Positions 1 through 12,081 are shown, counted from the first letter of the stretch. The stretch: 64,000 bases of DNA from Whitmania pigra (GCA_021613335.1 JAJTWR010000159.1:997001-1061000); one strand, 5' to 3'. The notes: generated by a model not told the origin, from the sequence alone. Numbers and translations: made by a program.

Positions 1-648
1 ATGTGCTCGCTTAGATTAAATGAAAGAATAGAAATTTTTATGACATAAGCCGACATAACCCATAATTAAAAGACCCAAGATTTACTCTACTGCTCCAAGT
101 AACATCATCAACCTTTCAAAACCTTTACGCTTTTAAGAAAACACTTAAACATTTTATTATTAACTGTAAACAGTCGTGTATATTACTTAACATTACTAAT
201 AAATAATTGTTATCTTGTTGGGACATAGAAACGCAATGATATTCATCATTGGCAATAGGATGACTGCTAGCGGGAATTTTTCTTTTTGATCCAACGTTTA
301 CTTGGTTTTTGTGTTTTCGTTTTGGTTTTCAATAAATAAACGGAATAAATAGAAAAAAGAAATGGAATATGGAGACATGTGTAAAGTCAGGTAATCTTTA
401 GAACTAAAAACAAATAAAATATGATTTCTATATTATTAGATCTACTAAGATTCTCACTGCATCTGAATTTGCGAAATCAATATTTCTTATTTTAATCGAC
501 TTTAGGGTTAAATTACTGGTGAAAAATGATTATCATCTAGAGAATATTTTGGGAATTTAGAAAAAGTTGATGAAAATTATCGCAATCCACCTCCTAAAAG
601 CAACAGACCTAGAAATAAGCTACTAATATGACATTTCTGAAGTTTAAC

Positions 649-1728
649 CTCAATGCTTCGTTGAGCAATGCGTAACATTCTGGATTTTCGAATAGCCATG
701 TAACTTTTTCAACTTTATCTACAAGATACTCTGGAGATATGCACATTAAACGTACACCATATCTTAGTAGAGTGGCTGCCAAGCTCTTACGCCTATCTCG
801 ATCTGCCTCCATCCAATACAATGCGGCATAGAATACCTTGGAAGAAATTGGATTATAATCAATTAACAAATTAACTGTGCCTTCATTCATTTTAACGATG
901 GAAATACATACAGTTATTTCATCACACACAACCAGTCTGTCATCAGAGAGGAGAGACATGAGCCTGTCTGGATGAAGCATTCTGAAGTGCCTTGTTTCCC
1001 AAATGTTTTCAAAGTTTTGCAGTAAATAATGATAAATTTTTTCCTGAATTTTATGATTTTATAATTTTAAATTTTAAATATTTGAATTTATTTCAAATTG
1101 AAACAAGTAGGTTGAACAGGAAACTAACTCTAATTTCAGTGAGACCAAAATTGTCAGCAATAGCGTAGTGAAATATGGCATTTTCCGGATCAACGTTACA
1201 CAAGTATCGGACACAGCATTTAACTAAATCACAAACTCCCAGCTCATCAGCCACTAACATGAGGGGACCCACCAGTTGCGAGTTCAACTCCAACTCGAAT
1301 TGATCTTCACCTCCACCACCACAGTAGACGTAACACAAAACAATCATTACCACATCTTGACTAAAATCAGGCAGATCGATTGCTATACCTGCACTGTCTG
1401 GAAACTGGAATTTATTACTAATAATTATGTTGTAAAATTGACTAATTGTATGCGCTTTGTTACAATCTTTGGTCGAATATATTTATTAAATTAACTGCTA
1501 TAAAAATGTATTTAATTTAAAGCAATAATGACAATAAAACTTATTTTGTGAAACATTGTAGGTAACCTTGCTAAAATTTTCAAGAACATAGCTGCTGTAC
1601 GCGGAGAGAACTACTTTGTGAGCTTTAATTTCCCCATCCGAACATCTTAGCACCAAATCGCACATTTTCTGGTCCATCCACAAGCGATGAAGATGGTCTC
1701 CCACTTTGAAGCATCCTTCCTGAAGCAA
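649..1728 (-). CDS. BTB-BACK (Kelch-like family) protein, partial
   Basis: Minus-strand gene with four phase-consistent exons: 1728-1567, 1404-1129, 1043-912 and 836-649, giving about 252 residues. Exon 1 has the BTB opening (DLVLRCSDGEIKAHKVVLSA). Exon 2 ends the BTB fold and starts BACK (NAIFHYAIADNFGLTEI). Exons 3-4 continue BACK (LLSDDRLVVCDEI, then SPEYLVDKVEKV and LLNEAL). Kelch-like proteins with this layout are usually substrate adaptors of CUL3 ubiquitin ligases. No Kelch repeats are visible; the last exon ends in phase 2 at a GT, so the gene probably continues past the left edge. The 75-nt intron at 911-837 is a multiple of three with no stop, so unspliced RNA would read through. 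The start Met at 1728 is the first in frame, but an upstream exon cannot be excluded. Confidence 0.8.
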
Positions 1729-1984
1729 TTTACTAAATAATCAGCATTGAAATGTTCATAAATATGTAGGCTTGATCGAGAATTCAAGTTTCGTCACTAA
1801 TGGAATTAATTCATAATTTGGTTCAAACACAAACAAAACATACATGTGGATCACAAATGTCGCAATGACAGAAAAGATTTAACCATTGAACTTAGTTCAA
1901 GATATGAATGACATGTTAGCGTTTTCAAGTGATGTCAGAACCAATGTTCTGATTGAAAGGCTTCAAAATAAAATGTTATGAACG

Positions 1985-2130
1985 TATGATACGCACATCT
2001 TAGACATATAATGAATATAATCGAGCTATTAGATTCCGGAGTTTTAAAGACAGCTAAAGAACTCCAACTTGATATCGAGAATTTGTCTCCTGGCAATTGC
2101 TTCCATGAGCACACATCGGTCCACCACCCA
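1985..2130 (+). repeat. Dispersed direct repeat, copy 1
   Basis: About 140 bp that closely match 3790-3930 in the same orientation, from the shared GATACGCACATCTTAGACAT onward. In both copies a short frame can be read (MNIIELLDSGVLKTAKELQ here), so it may be a fragment of a coding repeat. The family was not recognised. Confidence 0.6.
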
Positions 2131-2280
2131 TGACGTAAGTCATATTCTTTGGAGTGCCATATGTCTTCATTTGGCTCTGATTAATTGGAGCGGGTGGAGT
2201 CGTCATGACTCCCTGCATGCCGTAATTTGACCTTTGACCACTCATACCATCGTGCCCTCCAGGAGTTCCGTCATTCGAAC
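2128..2280 (-). CDS. Possible Gly/Ser/Met-rich exon, unidentified
   Basis: Open minus-strand stretch preceded by a TTAG acceptor at about 2280. It reads a low-complexity segment rich in G, M, N, P and T (for example GGHDGMSGQRSNYGMQGVM). Its downstream end runs into the dispersed repeat at 1985-2130, so the exon boundary is unknown. It could be a real exon of an RNA-binding-type low-complexity protein or chance. No function is claimed. Confidence 0.2.
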
Positions 2281-2454
2281 TAAATATTTCATCGGCGATA
2301 ACAATAAAATAACTACTACTATTACAGTAAGTAAATAGAATAGTGTCACTACAACAATTACTTGGTTTCACCAATTTTAATTATATTTAGCTTTCGTTAT
2401 GTAATTCTGTCGACATTCCAAAGGAATAATTAAATAACACACAAGCAGCCACAT

Positions 2455-2487
2455 CCTCCTCCTCCTCCTCCTCCTCCTCCTCCTCCT
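2455..2487. repeat. (CCT)n microsatellite
   Basis: About eleven CCT units in a row, followed by a degenerate pyrimidine tract. Confidence 0.95.
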
Positions 2488-3789
2488 TTTCCGCCTCCTT
2501 GGTCCTTGTAACAATCTTTTCCTAAACATCGCGTCGAGGAGCATAGGGTGCCAGGTTCCGCCCCAATTAACTCCTCACTCGCAGATGTCCCAGCAGGTCG
2601 TCTGCTCATATTTCAGAATTATTCGATCGACTGAACGGTCTTTTCTATTTTCGCTCCGGGTTCTACTGTAAACGTCTGAATAAAGTAGGAACAAGCATTT
2701 ACACGTGCTGCCATTTTTTTAATATATGAAAAATTTTAATAATCATGAGCATTCACATTAGATTTTTATTCTCAGTTATTATTGTCGAAAGTTCAGAAAC
2801 GCGATCGTTCTAGTAAACATAGCTTTAAATGTTTCTCGATTTTTCTGGTGTTTACACTTTGATTGTTTGAAAACAAATAATTTTTGTTGCGGATGTATTG
2901 CAACCGTTTTTAAGTTGCCGATGACGTCAAAGAAATGTTCCTTTATTGTTTAATGTAAATTCATAACATAGAAATCAAAATTTTCAAAAGTGAAATCAGT
3001 TGCTATTTTCATCTATTTAGATTAAAATAAAACAAGGAGACACCAATTTTACCATAATGAAATCATTTCTAATTCAAACCGACATAGAAAGTATTCCTTT
3101 ACACAAATGTTTGTCAATAACATGACAACAACGGAATATTTTGCGCTGAAGGCATTCATATTATGAATGAATGAATTACATCAAAACAAAATATTTATGA
3201 ATGACGTAATATATGGCCACTCTAAATCAGTCTTTGCATAAAGCAATTTAACCAAGTTTTCAAACAACATTATTAGTAATGATCTACTAAATAATTGCGT
3301 TAAATAATTACCATGTTGCAAACAACCATGAATGGCATGGCAGCAGCTAACTTAAAGCATGGACGTCATTTAGGACGCAGACAATGCCTTCCCCCCAATT
3401 CGCTTTTGCCCTCCTGAATTTTGGTTGGAGGCAGAAAAGTAAGATCATTTCTTTTAACAAAAGGTTTTCATCTTTGAAAAAGCTGAAGAAAGGACATAAG
3501 ATCTATAAAATGTCACGTTTGTCATTAACGATTAAACTGCTCACGATGAGCTGAAAAGACTAAAAATGGCTTTCTCAGTTGTAAACCTCAGCTTTCTCAG
3601 CTGCCAAAAATTTCTGTCCAGGTAAAATGTTTCGGTGACTTACTAGATAATGTTTTTTAAAGCATTATTCTTATTAATTAACGCCTTCTTATCTTGCTTT
3701 GCGTTTCAATTCCGTATTAACTATTTTTTTTAGCAAAAAAAAAACAAAAAAACTTGAAAGACATTTTGTCAGGGTTTTCGAAAAAATAG

Positions 3790-3935
3790 AGATACGCACA
3801 TCTTAGACATATGATGAATATAATCGAGCTATTACATGCCACAGTTTTAATGATTGCTAAAAAACTCCAACTTGATAGTGAGAATTTGTTTCATGGCAAT
3901 TGTTTCTTTGAGCACACAGAAACTGCTTTACCATC
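3790..3935 (+). repeat. Dispersed direct repeat, copy 2
   Basis: Second copy of the 1985-2130 repeat, same orientation, with scattered substitutions. It lies in an otherwise gene-free region and reads the similar frame MMNIIELLHATVLMIAKKLQ. Confidence 0.6.
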
Positions 3936-5360
3936 CTCTCAGTTGATTTCCACTCTGTCCACTCACCCCCTCCCCTCCATTTCCCTAATAAAAACGTCCC
4001 TTGGACTGAGTAACAAGACTCGAGTAATTGACTAAATTCATTGTCAGTACAATAAAAGTGTCAATTTTGTTTTGTCAAATTTTGTTTTGGAAATGAATGA
4101 TAAAAAATGACCAAAAGCATAAATAAATCTTTTCAAGAAATATTGAAGTAGTTTACCTTAACGTTTCTGTGACAAAATCTCAATTTTCTGTATTATTCAA
4201 CCGTTTCAGCACATAATTCAGGAAAAACATTGCACAAAAATAGCTGTAGAGTGACGCAAAAATGTCGTCAGGAGATTGTGCCCACTCTTGATAAGATATT
4301 TAATCTGTAAAGATATTTATAAAATTTGTGTTTATTAGTGACAATTATTGTATAGGATTAGAAATCATTTAATAATACCACCATATAACGTTGACAGTAT
4401 TTTAAATTAAAAAACTAGCAGCAAACTTCATATGAGCAAAAATTTCTTTCAAGAAAATGAAACTTTAACGGCTTGTCTTTTTTCATTAACTATGACAACC
4501 CAGTATTTTATTAACTTTTTCCGCGCATTTATTATGCTAAACTCGTCTGTTTTTATTTGTCAATTGTGCCTTCTTACCATTTTCTCTGTCGGTGTTCTTG
4601 GGCAGATAATGCCTTTGCATCTTAAATGGATTTATAGGGCCCTCAAAATATCGGATAAATAAGTATGAGATGCAATATTCAACTTAGAAATCAAAAGTAT
4701 TTAACATTAAATTATGTTAATAATATTTATATGAAAATTTTTGCAGTTCATATTCTCCTCTTGCGCCTACCTCTTCCAAACTCCATCGTAAAACCTTCTG
4801 TGCCTAGCTTCATCACTAATAAATTTCACTGAGGACATGGGATCAAATTAGACTAATTTTATTCGCACTCATGTCTCGCTAAATTCTCGAAAAGCTGCGT
4901 CACTTCTTCCTCCTTCATTTTACTTAGTTATGCATGTTGTCATGTTAGTTATAATTTCTTTAATAAGTGGAAGATTTTCTAACTTGTAGCAAATGTGTTT
5001 AAATTCTTATAAGAAGTCAATAAGCAAATAACTATGAAGTAAAGTGTTGTATAGACTCACACCCGCAGTATAAAGATACATGAAGATGAATTCTATGAGT
5101 CAAGTTACTCATTTGCCAGATGTTGATCGATTTGTTGTGCACCTGTGAGACGCATTTGTTGTGCAGCCTCAAGCAATACTTTGTACAGCACTAACACTAG
5201 TTTTGATACTTCGTTGAGTCTGTTTATTGGCATTCGTAGAATTACTTTTTCTTGTGAAATAGTTTACCCAGTAATTTACACTGAAGATTTAGTACTGATT
5301 ATTCAAGTTAATCTATAATTCTGATAAGAAATATATAAGAGACAAGTAAAATTCGAAAAC
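3936..5360. other. Gene-free, AT-rich spacer
   Basis: No exon with splice sites, no recognisable transposon and no long open frame was found. It is the upstream flank of the MS4A-like gene. Confidence 0.5.
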
Positions 5361-8300
5361 ATGTCATCACCAAGTAAAAGTTTTTTCCAAGCTCCCACCA
5401 ACCCATCTCATCCTCTCGACAGCTCAAGAATGGCCGTTAATATTCCAGACATGCAAGGTTTTTATTTAATTACTTTAATTATTTGAACGATAATTATTTC
5501 AGCGCAAGGATGGTTTCCTTATGGAATAAACTAGACAATGAAACCATCCGGCAGATACGGTAGATAAATTTAAGACATATTTAATTAACTTAAGTTTAAG
5601 AATGGCTATTACACAGATCCAGATCTTCTTAACCTCTATAAATAATTGTTATGTTATGTTATGCTAAATTTGTATATTAGTGCTAAAAATATTGGCTATT
5701 ACACAGATTCCGGTCTTCTTAATCACTATAAGTAATTGTAATATTATGTTATTCTATGCTAAAATGTCCATGCTTCCTTAGAATTTTTTCTTCCTAATAT
5801 TTTGAATGGTTTGAAACTCATTTAATGCTTTGAACCAATAAATAATGTTAAATAACAAATATATGACTGACAAAATATGTTAGTCATTCTTTAAAATAAA
5901 CAATATAATTTATGTCAAAATGCATTTGTGTTTGCATATTGATGTATTTAATTTTAGTTATAGAATCAATATTTAAATCACAGCGTTACTCCTGCCTGAA
6001 TGTTAAGTATTGATAAATGTTACAAGCTTGCATTAAATGTTTAGTACTAGATTAATAGTGGTTGATATTAATTAATTTATAACAATATTAATTAAACATT
6101 AAATATTATTATGAGACATTAAGTGTAATCACATAAACTGGGACATCGTTGTTACAATGTGAAGGAATCATGCCATCCAACTCCCCAGTGTTCATAGTTC
6201 AGGCCCCGAGACTGAAAAGAACTTACGATACGTACGAGATGACATTTGCCAAAGTTTGTGGCGTAGTTCAAATAGTCTGTGGCATTTTGTCTTTGGCTCT
6301 TGGAATAGCTAGCCCTTTTGAATGCGGAAGATTGGCTTTCGTGGGTTACGGCATTTGGTCAGGAGTCATGGTGGGTGAAAAATTGTCATTTCTGAAGTTA
6401 GAGCTAATTATATCATTTAATTATTTGAATATCTTTTGTATTTATTGCAACATTGACATTGAGTGGCGTTTGATTTTAATGTTTCAAAGTATTTATTCCT
6501 TAAGCTAATATCGCTGGTCATTTTAAGTTATTCTCCAAAAGCAGAAGATTCCAGAGCCGGTGGGGGCATGGTCATCTACCAAAAGGGACCTCCCACCAAT
6601 ATAGACTTTCAAAATATGTAGTATGATACGTTTTCAAATCGAGCAACCCTTGAGTGCGACCATTTTGGGTTGAGGAATTGTAATTGTAATTGTAACTTCA
6701 TTTATATAGCGCCATATGCATAGCGCCAGAGGCGCTTCTTGTAACCATTTATATAGCGCTCCTTCCTAAGGGCGCTGGCGGCAGTGCAGGGTGGGTTTCG
6801 AACACGACACATTACGACTGTTGCCATTACCGCCGTATGCAGGCACGTAACCCATTCGGCTAACCTGCACGTCAAGGAAGGGTTTGCCCCTGGAAATAGT
6901 TCGAACTTTTTGAGTTGAGAAAAGAAACGCTGTGTGGTTGACTGAGGAAATGTCTGGCAAATTTCAATAAGTTCATGATCCTCTAAAAAAAATACGCTTT
7001 TCTTATACCATCAAATCTGTTTGATGATAATTATGATTGTCAGCTTGGCGAAGTTGATGAAAATATAGAGAAAGAAGATTTCTTTAGAAAAGATTGCAGT
7101 GTTATGTAGAAGCTTCAGGAAAGTATAAAATCGATGGATCCTTTGAACTTTTAAGCTTTACACAGAGACACCACCTTATGGAGTCTGTTCCTAATATTGC
7201 GATCTTGGTGAACAGCTTCCTTATCCTTATTGTTGCCAGCTTTGAGCGCTCTTTCTTCAAACCTTAAGTTAATAAAAAACTATTTTCGATCAGCAATGAG
7301 CCAGCTAAATTTTCCAGACTTGGACTGAATTCTGAAACTGTTAAAAAAATGGCTGAAAAAAGTGGAAAGTTTGTTTGTAAATTTTCAATTGATTCGATTA
7401 TAATAAGTTTTATGAAAATCAATGTTTGAGAGCTTTTATTTGCCAATTTTTAAATGGTATTGTGGTGTGTGCAATAAGGGGATTTGGAAAGGGGCCTCCC
7501 TCCCATCGTCTTGATCCGGCTCTAGAAGGTTCATTTGAAATTGATTGTTTTACTTTTTTTAATTCTATCAGATATTTAAACAACTAAGTAATCAATTGAA
7601 CTACTAAACTTCTTACCATTCTGCCTCCAGTATATTGTGGCAGGTATTATAGAATGGATGTCAGCAGAGGAAAGGACAACATTTCTGGTCAGTTGATTTT
7701 TAAAACTTAATTCGAGTAAAATGAAGCAATTAATTTATTGTTTAGTTGCTCTAGATTGTTACAACGACTGTTCTCTCAGTCATAAACTCGTGCTTGGGTG
7801 CCATTCAGTTCTGCCTTGGAACTTATTCTGCAAATGGTGACAGCATCGAGTTGACAAAAACTGGTGATGTTTTATTAACTCGTAGTCTAACGATGTATTA
7901 TTTTTTCATATACTTAATTATTAATAATTCTATTACTGTTGTTACTGTTGAGTAGCAATCAGGCTCGTATTTAGGGGGGGTGAGGATTAACGGATCCAAC
8001 CCCCCCTCGAAATAATTAAAAATCAAAAATTAATTGTAAATTCTCAAAATTTTTACAATTTCCAAACAAAATTAATGAAAGGCAAGCAAATAATTAGGTA
8101 AACATAATTAACTCTAGGCCTTATATTAGCTACTGTCTGTTTGTGAAGTAAAAAGTAACATGAACTTTTACAAATATAATACTTGAACCTCCACGAAATT
8201 AATTTTTAAATGTGGCCCTGGTAGCAACAAACGTTTCATAATCGAATAATGTTAATTTAGCTTTCTAACCTTAAAATATATTTCCAAAGGCAAAACATGT

Positions 8301-8556
8301 CCAATGCCTGTGGCTACCTACCCTGAGAGAGTTGATGTACGTGGAATTTGAAAATTATAAAATTAATTTCAAATAATTTATATGCCCGTTAATTTAGTGG
8401 CAAGCAGCTGTGGTCATAGATGCCTTGTTGGCCTGCGTAGGATTGGTTGAGGCGGCTGCCGCCATCTTTGCCTCTATAGCCTGTTGTGTTGTTGTTTGTG
8501 GACCTCAAGACTATACGACAGCTTCGGTTATTTTTCAAAATTTTTATGAACAATAA
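5361..8556 (+). CDS. MS4A-like four-transmembrane protein
   Basis: Six exons, all in phase: 5361-5457, 6165-6370, 7631-7687, 7755-7863, 8290-8336 and 8398-8556. They encode 224 residues, the usual MS4A size. A cytosolic N-terminus of about 60 residues is followed by four hydrophobic helices near residues 63-83 (KVCGVVQIVCGILSLALGI), 92-112, 122-143 and 175-205, with short loops and a short tail. The first helix with its VQIVCGILSLALG motif resembles MS4A/CD20-family proteins, which act in the plasma membrane as oligomeric signalling or trafficking partners; the exact role here is unknown. The start is the first Met after an AT-rich leader. Intron 2 carries a hAT element and a SINE. AATAAA overlaps the stop region at 8552. 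A more distant tetraspan family is the main alternative. Confidence 0.75.
5602..5770 (+). repeat. Two-copy tandem duplication in MS4A-like intron 1
   Basis: Two diverged copies of about 85 bp, starting near 5607 and 5694, each beginning TGGCTATTACACAGAT and ending in a TTATGTTAT-type run. Confidence 0.7.
6552..7524 (+). mobile_element. Decayed hAT element in MS4A-like intron 2
   Basis: Ends are CAGAGCCGG and, at the other side, CCGGCTCTA (inverted). They are flanked by a near-perfect 8-bp target duplication, GAAGATTC (6544-6551) and GAAGGTTC (7525-7532). The inside includes a degenerate transposase C-terminal region (about 7020-7445) with frameshifts, similar to 21480-21890 read on the minus strand, and a SINE. 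Its left subterminal sequence (CACCAATATAGACTTTCAA) is shared with the inner hAT at 42575. Confidence 0.8.
6680..6871 (-). mobile_element. tRNA-derived SINE, copy 1
   Basis: Minus-oriented copy of the SINE at 58602-58796, over 90% alike by eye. The head has an A-box-like TTAGCCGAATGG, a B box GTTCGAAACCC and paired ends GTGCAGG/CCTGCAC. The body has GCGC/TATATA motifs, and the tail is ACAATT units. It is nested in the hAT element. Confidence 0.85.
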
Positions 8557-8959
8557 AATATCAAATAATAATAAGGGGAAAGTTGATTTACAGCACATCC
8601 CCATAAGACGAAACAGAGTGCTACCAGCTCAATTCGTTTTCACATCCAATCAGCCCCCAATGTCTTTTGGAAACAATACTTACATAACAGGTATTTGTTT
8701 GGCTTCTTTAATAAAAATGGAAGTTGTAACTTTGTAACTATTTTTCCAGGAACAAGTCGCGAATGAAGGAACAAGTTTTTACTTTTAATACAAATTTTTA
8801 AAATAAAAGTCTTAGCGTTTGGAAGCGCTTCAAATATTTGTTTCCATGGTAGCCATCGTATCGCCTTGTTAGTTTTTGTTGAATATTTGGATGATGGCAT
8901 ACATTTCGTTAGACAAGATATCGAGAAGCTCCTCAACCAGGCGAAGAACTAAGTTTTCT

Positions 8960-11900
8960 ATGGAAAACCGAGGAGTGTCTGTTTCGAGAGGAAACATTCC
9001 AAGTCTAATTGATTCTATCAGTTTTGTTCTCATCAAATTGGAAGGTGATGGAGATAGGGTTAATTTATTTTATTCGGAACACTATTGAAAGAAACAAGTG
9101 GAAAATATAAAATGAAATAAATTTTATCTGGATAAAACATATTTATTTATTTATTTATTTGATTAAAGTCCGTTGCATAACTAGGATGATTTGGACTACT
9201 GGATAAAACACAAGTCAAATCGACTTAAATAGCTGAGACAATTATACAAAATAAGAACTGTTTAATTCTCAGGGGTTCTATGGATAGGTGATAAGCGCCT
9301 CTTAGGAGCATCTGAAATAGTGAGAAAATTGCATGAAATGGTAGACTTGATAAGATTCACATTTAAAGAATTGCAATGCCATAATATTGCTGATTGTAAT
9401 TTTTAGGACAAAAAAATTATTTTTATTACGAATGAGGATACCATGACTAGGCAGCAGATTTTGACTAGATTGACAGACTATGGTATTAAAGAAGCCGATC
9501 TGGTAAAGTTTGACGCAATTTTGTATAAATTGAAGTAAAAATAGTTTACATTCGAATGCTTATTAAAAGGTATTCGCTCTTATCCATGAACGAACTCGAT
9601 GCACTTATCACATATTTGATCACATATTTTTTTGCTAAACTATTTGCCTTAAAACTCATTGGGTTCCATATTTAATTTTAAGAACTCCATAATCTCTTGC
9701 GGATATGCGACTGCAAGTTATTTAAAGAAAAAACTGCGTGCTTCTACAGTCTTCTGCCTTGGACCAGAAGGTCTCATGCAAGAAATTAAATTGCAAGGAA
9801 TTGAAGTTTTGTCCTGGAAGCATGTAAATTTTGCTAGCTAATCGAGTAGTCTAAAAAAAAATACTTTTCAAAATTTTATTTTTCGAATTTCTGTAAAATG
9901 TAGAGGCGTAATGCTAAACAATTCCGACACCTAATCAAATATTTTATTGTTGAATATAAAATGTGTGATGTAATAGTTAATTTTAAGAAATGTTTTATTT
10001 CAATAATTTAGGATGACGCCCCTGAGACCTCTTTAAAAGAATTTTTGCAAGAAAATCAGGCAATTTAGCATAAAACATTAACAAAGTTAACCTGAAAATA
10101 TAAAAAGTAAAAATATTTCTAATTTAGGTAAAAGTTATTGTCTTGGGTCTTTACTCGAAATTTAGTTTCCAGATGTCTCTAGCTATTGCTTCATACTTGC
10201 GCGGGAATAAAGATGTATATTTTGTGTCCACCAACAAACAATCTACATTTTTGATGCGTGATGGAATCCTATTACCAGGTAGAAGAAATTTAGTACATTA
10301 AATAGGAATATGAATAATTTTAGCGGTAAAACTTGCGTGTAGCATCACGTATTACCAGGGTCGTGAAGGGGCAGGAGGATAGCTACAAGAAGCCGGGAGA
10401 TTTTGGATATCTGCCCGAGTTTTAAAACCCTTTTTATTGTTCGTTATTACCAAGTTGACATATTATGGCCAATGACCGTTGTGCCTAAAGGTCCGTGGCT
10501 GCTCTGCTTAGGGACCCGTCATTTTTGTCGGCGGTCCTACATACCACACACAAGGAACTTCCATAGACTAAATGCTGAATGCGAACTAGAATAGAACACG
10601 AGAACTAAGTCAAGCTCGAAATTAGTGCCCATATATTTTGAAATAATGAGATTCTAAAGACGACGCTGATAAATCGTCAAATTTTCAAAATTGACTTGTG
10701 GTTGCTGCCAATTTATTAAAATTAAATTGCTATTTTAACTTAAATTATTGATAAATTTATTCAATTAAGAGTTCAATTTAGGTGTAGGTTCTTTGCTGAG
10801 TATGATAAAAGAAATGGGTGGCAAGCATCCAGACTATATTGTGGGAGAGCCCGAAGAACCATTTCTCAGAATACTCATGTCTTCACAAGTTATTATCCCT
10901 GATAAAACACTGCTTATCGGAGATAGGTTTGAATTATGTTACAATTGTTACGTTTACTTAATATTAATCGTTCTCTGAAAACTAGTCATGGTCATATGAA
11001 TCAAGATTCCCACCAAATGTGATCTAATTCGCAGTCAATTAAAAATTCGGTCAAATTGGTGTATATCTAATATTTTATCTCTTAATGTTAAGAAAACTGT
11101 TATTTCATAAAAGCCAAAAACATATTGGCGACTCTTTTCTATCTCGAGTTGGCAATTGTAAATTTCTTGGAATCACTGACCAATACCTTTCTTTCAGACC
11201 ACATACTCAATATCTCATTAGCAAGATTTCAAAGAACATCGGAATTATTTCCTACACTCGTCGATAGCTGTAACGTTATACTATTCGATCTCATTTCCAT
11301 ATTTACATTATTGTAATCTGGTTTGGTAATTATCCATTCTACCTGCTTCTCTTACTTAAACTCCAAAAATAGTTATGTTAGTATTTCACTGCACCTACCA
11401 TACTGACCATTTAAAAAAAAAACTCAAAATTCCCAAAATACACCAAATCACCACGCCGGTGTTATGTCAAACTGGATCGTCGCATGCTTCCCTGCTTATA
11501 TATTTAACTTTTTGTAACTCATTCCCCACTACTTATTATGCACTATGATCCATCCCAAAATACGCATCATCCTTTGCCTGGTGTTCGTTCATCTTCCACC
11601 ATTCAAGAAGTATCCATCAGCAGAGGCTTCTTGTATGCCTCCCCTGCTGTCTGTAGTGCATTTACTCCCCTCGCAAGAGGCCAACTATCTCTGGAGCTCT
11701 TCAAATGCCATCTGAACACTCACCTTTTCAGTTCATAATGAAGTCAGAACAAAAAGAATACAAGGCGCTTCTGTTAAATAAATTTATTATTATTTTTTTA
11801 TTAATGCTTACGAATTTTATCTGATTTTGTTTTTCATTAGGCTTGACACTGATATGTTGTTCGCCTTCAAGTCTGGTTTTATTTCTCTCTTGTCTTTATC

Positions 11901-12081
11901 TGGCTCAACGGATTTAACAGAGGCTCAGATGAAGGAGTTTAGTGAAAATGAATTTGAAAGGGCTTGTGCTCCTGATTATATCATTAATAATATGTACGAA
12001 ATGTATGAACTGCTTCGTATATCAACAGAAACATCAACGGAGACACCAACAGAAATGCAAAAAAAACCTGACGATCAATGA
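8960..12081 (+). CDS. Phosphoglycolate-phosphatase-like HAD protein, active site degenerate
   Basis: Eight exons: 8960-9044, 9273-9340, 9407-9502, 9683-9823, 10012-10059, 10128-10278, 10782-10926 and 11841-12081. All are in phase and give 324 residues, the length of animal PGP/PDXP phosphatases (C2-capped HAD). Family blocks are clear: GVLW after motif I, FITN (motif II), SCGYATASYLKKKL, the cap block FSFQMSLAIASYLRGN and GDRLDTDM (motif IV). The catalytic DxD of motif I is replaced by K26-L27-E28, and the Lys of the GKP motif is Glu219. Active relatives dephosphorylate 2-phosphoglycolate, pyridoxal phosphate or phosphoprotein; this copy should be inactive as a phosphatase. Intron 5 begins with GC (CAG/GCAATT). 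Met8960 was chosen for homology; upstream in-frame Mets from 8876 exist. Confidence 0.85.
9133..9222 (-). mobile_element. Orphan 3' tail of a non-LTR retrotransposon
   Basis: On the minus strand it reads GCAACGGACTTTAATCAAAT followed by AAAT repeats, the same 3' end as the larger element at 37560-38975. It sits in intron 1 of the phosphatase-like gene and is an extremely 5'-truncated insertion. Confidence 0.75.
11060..11790 (+). mobile_element. 5'-truncated non-LTR retrotransposon (CR1/L2-like)
   Basis: Three broken frames resemble the C-terminal end of CR1/L2-type reverse transcriptases: CKFLGITDQYLSF, then a block around 11125-11316, then ARGQLSLELFKCHLNTHLF near 11690. It ends in an AT-rich tail and lies in intron 7 of the phosphatase-like gene. 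Confidence 0.6.

Noticed and set aside
7965..8010. G-run/C-run palindrome in MS4A-like intron 4
   Set aside because: Resembles the G-rich subterminal part of hAT ends, but no terminal repeat or duplication could be defined.
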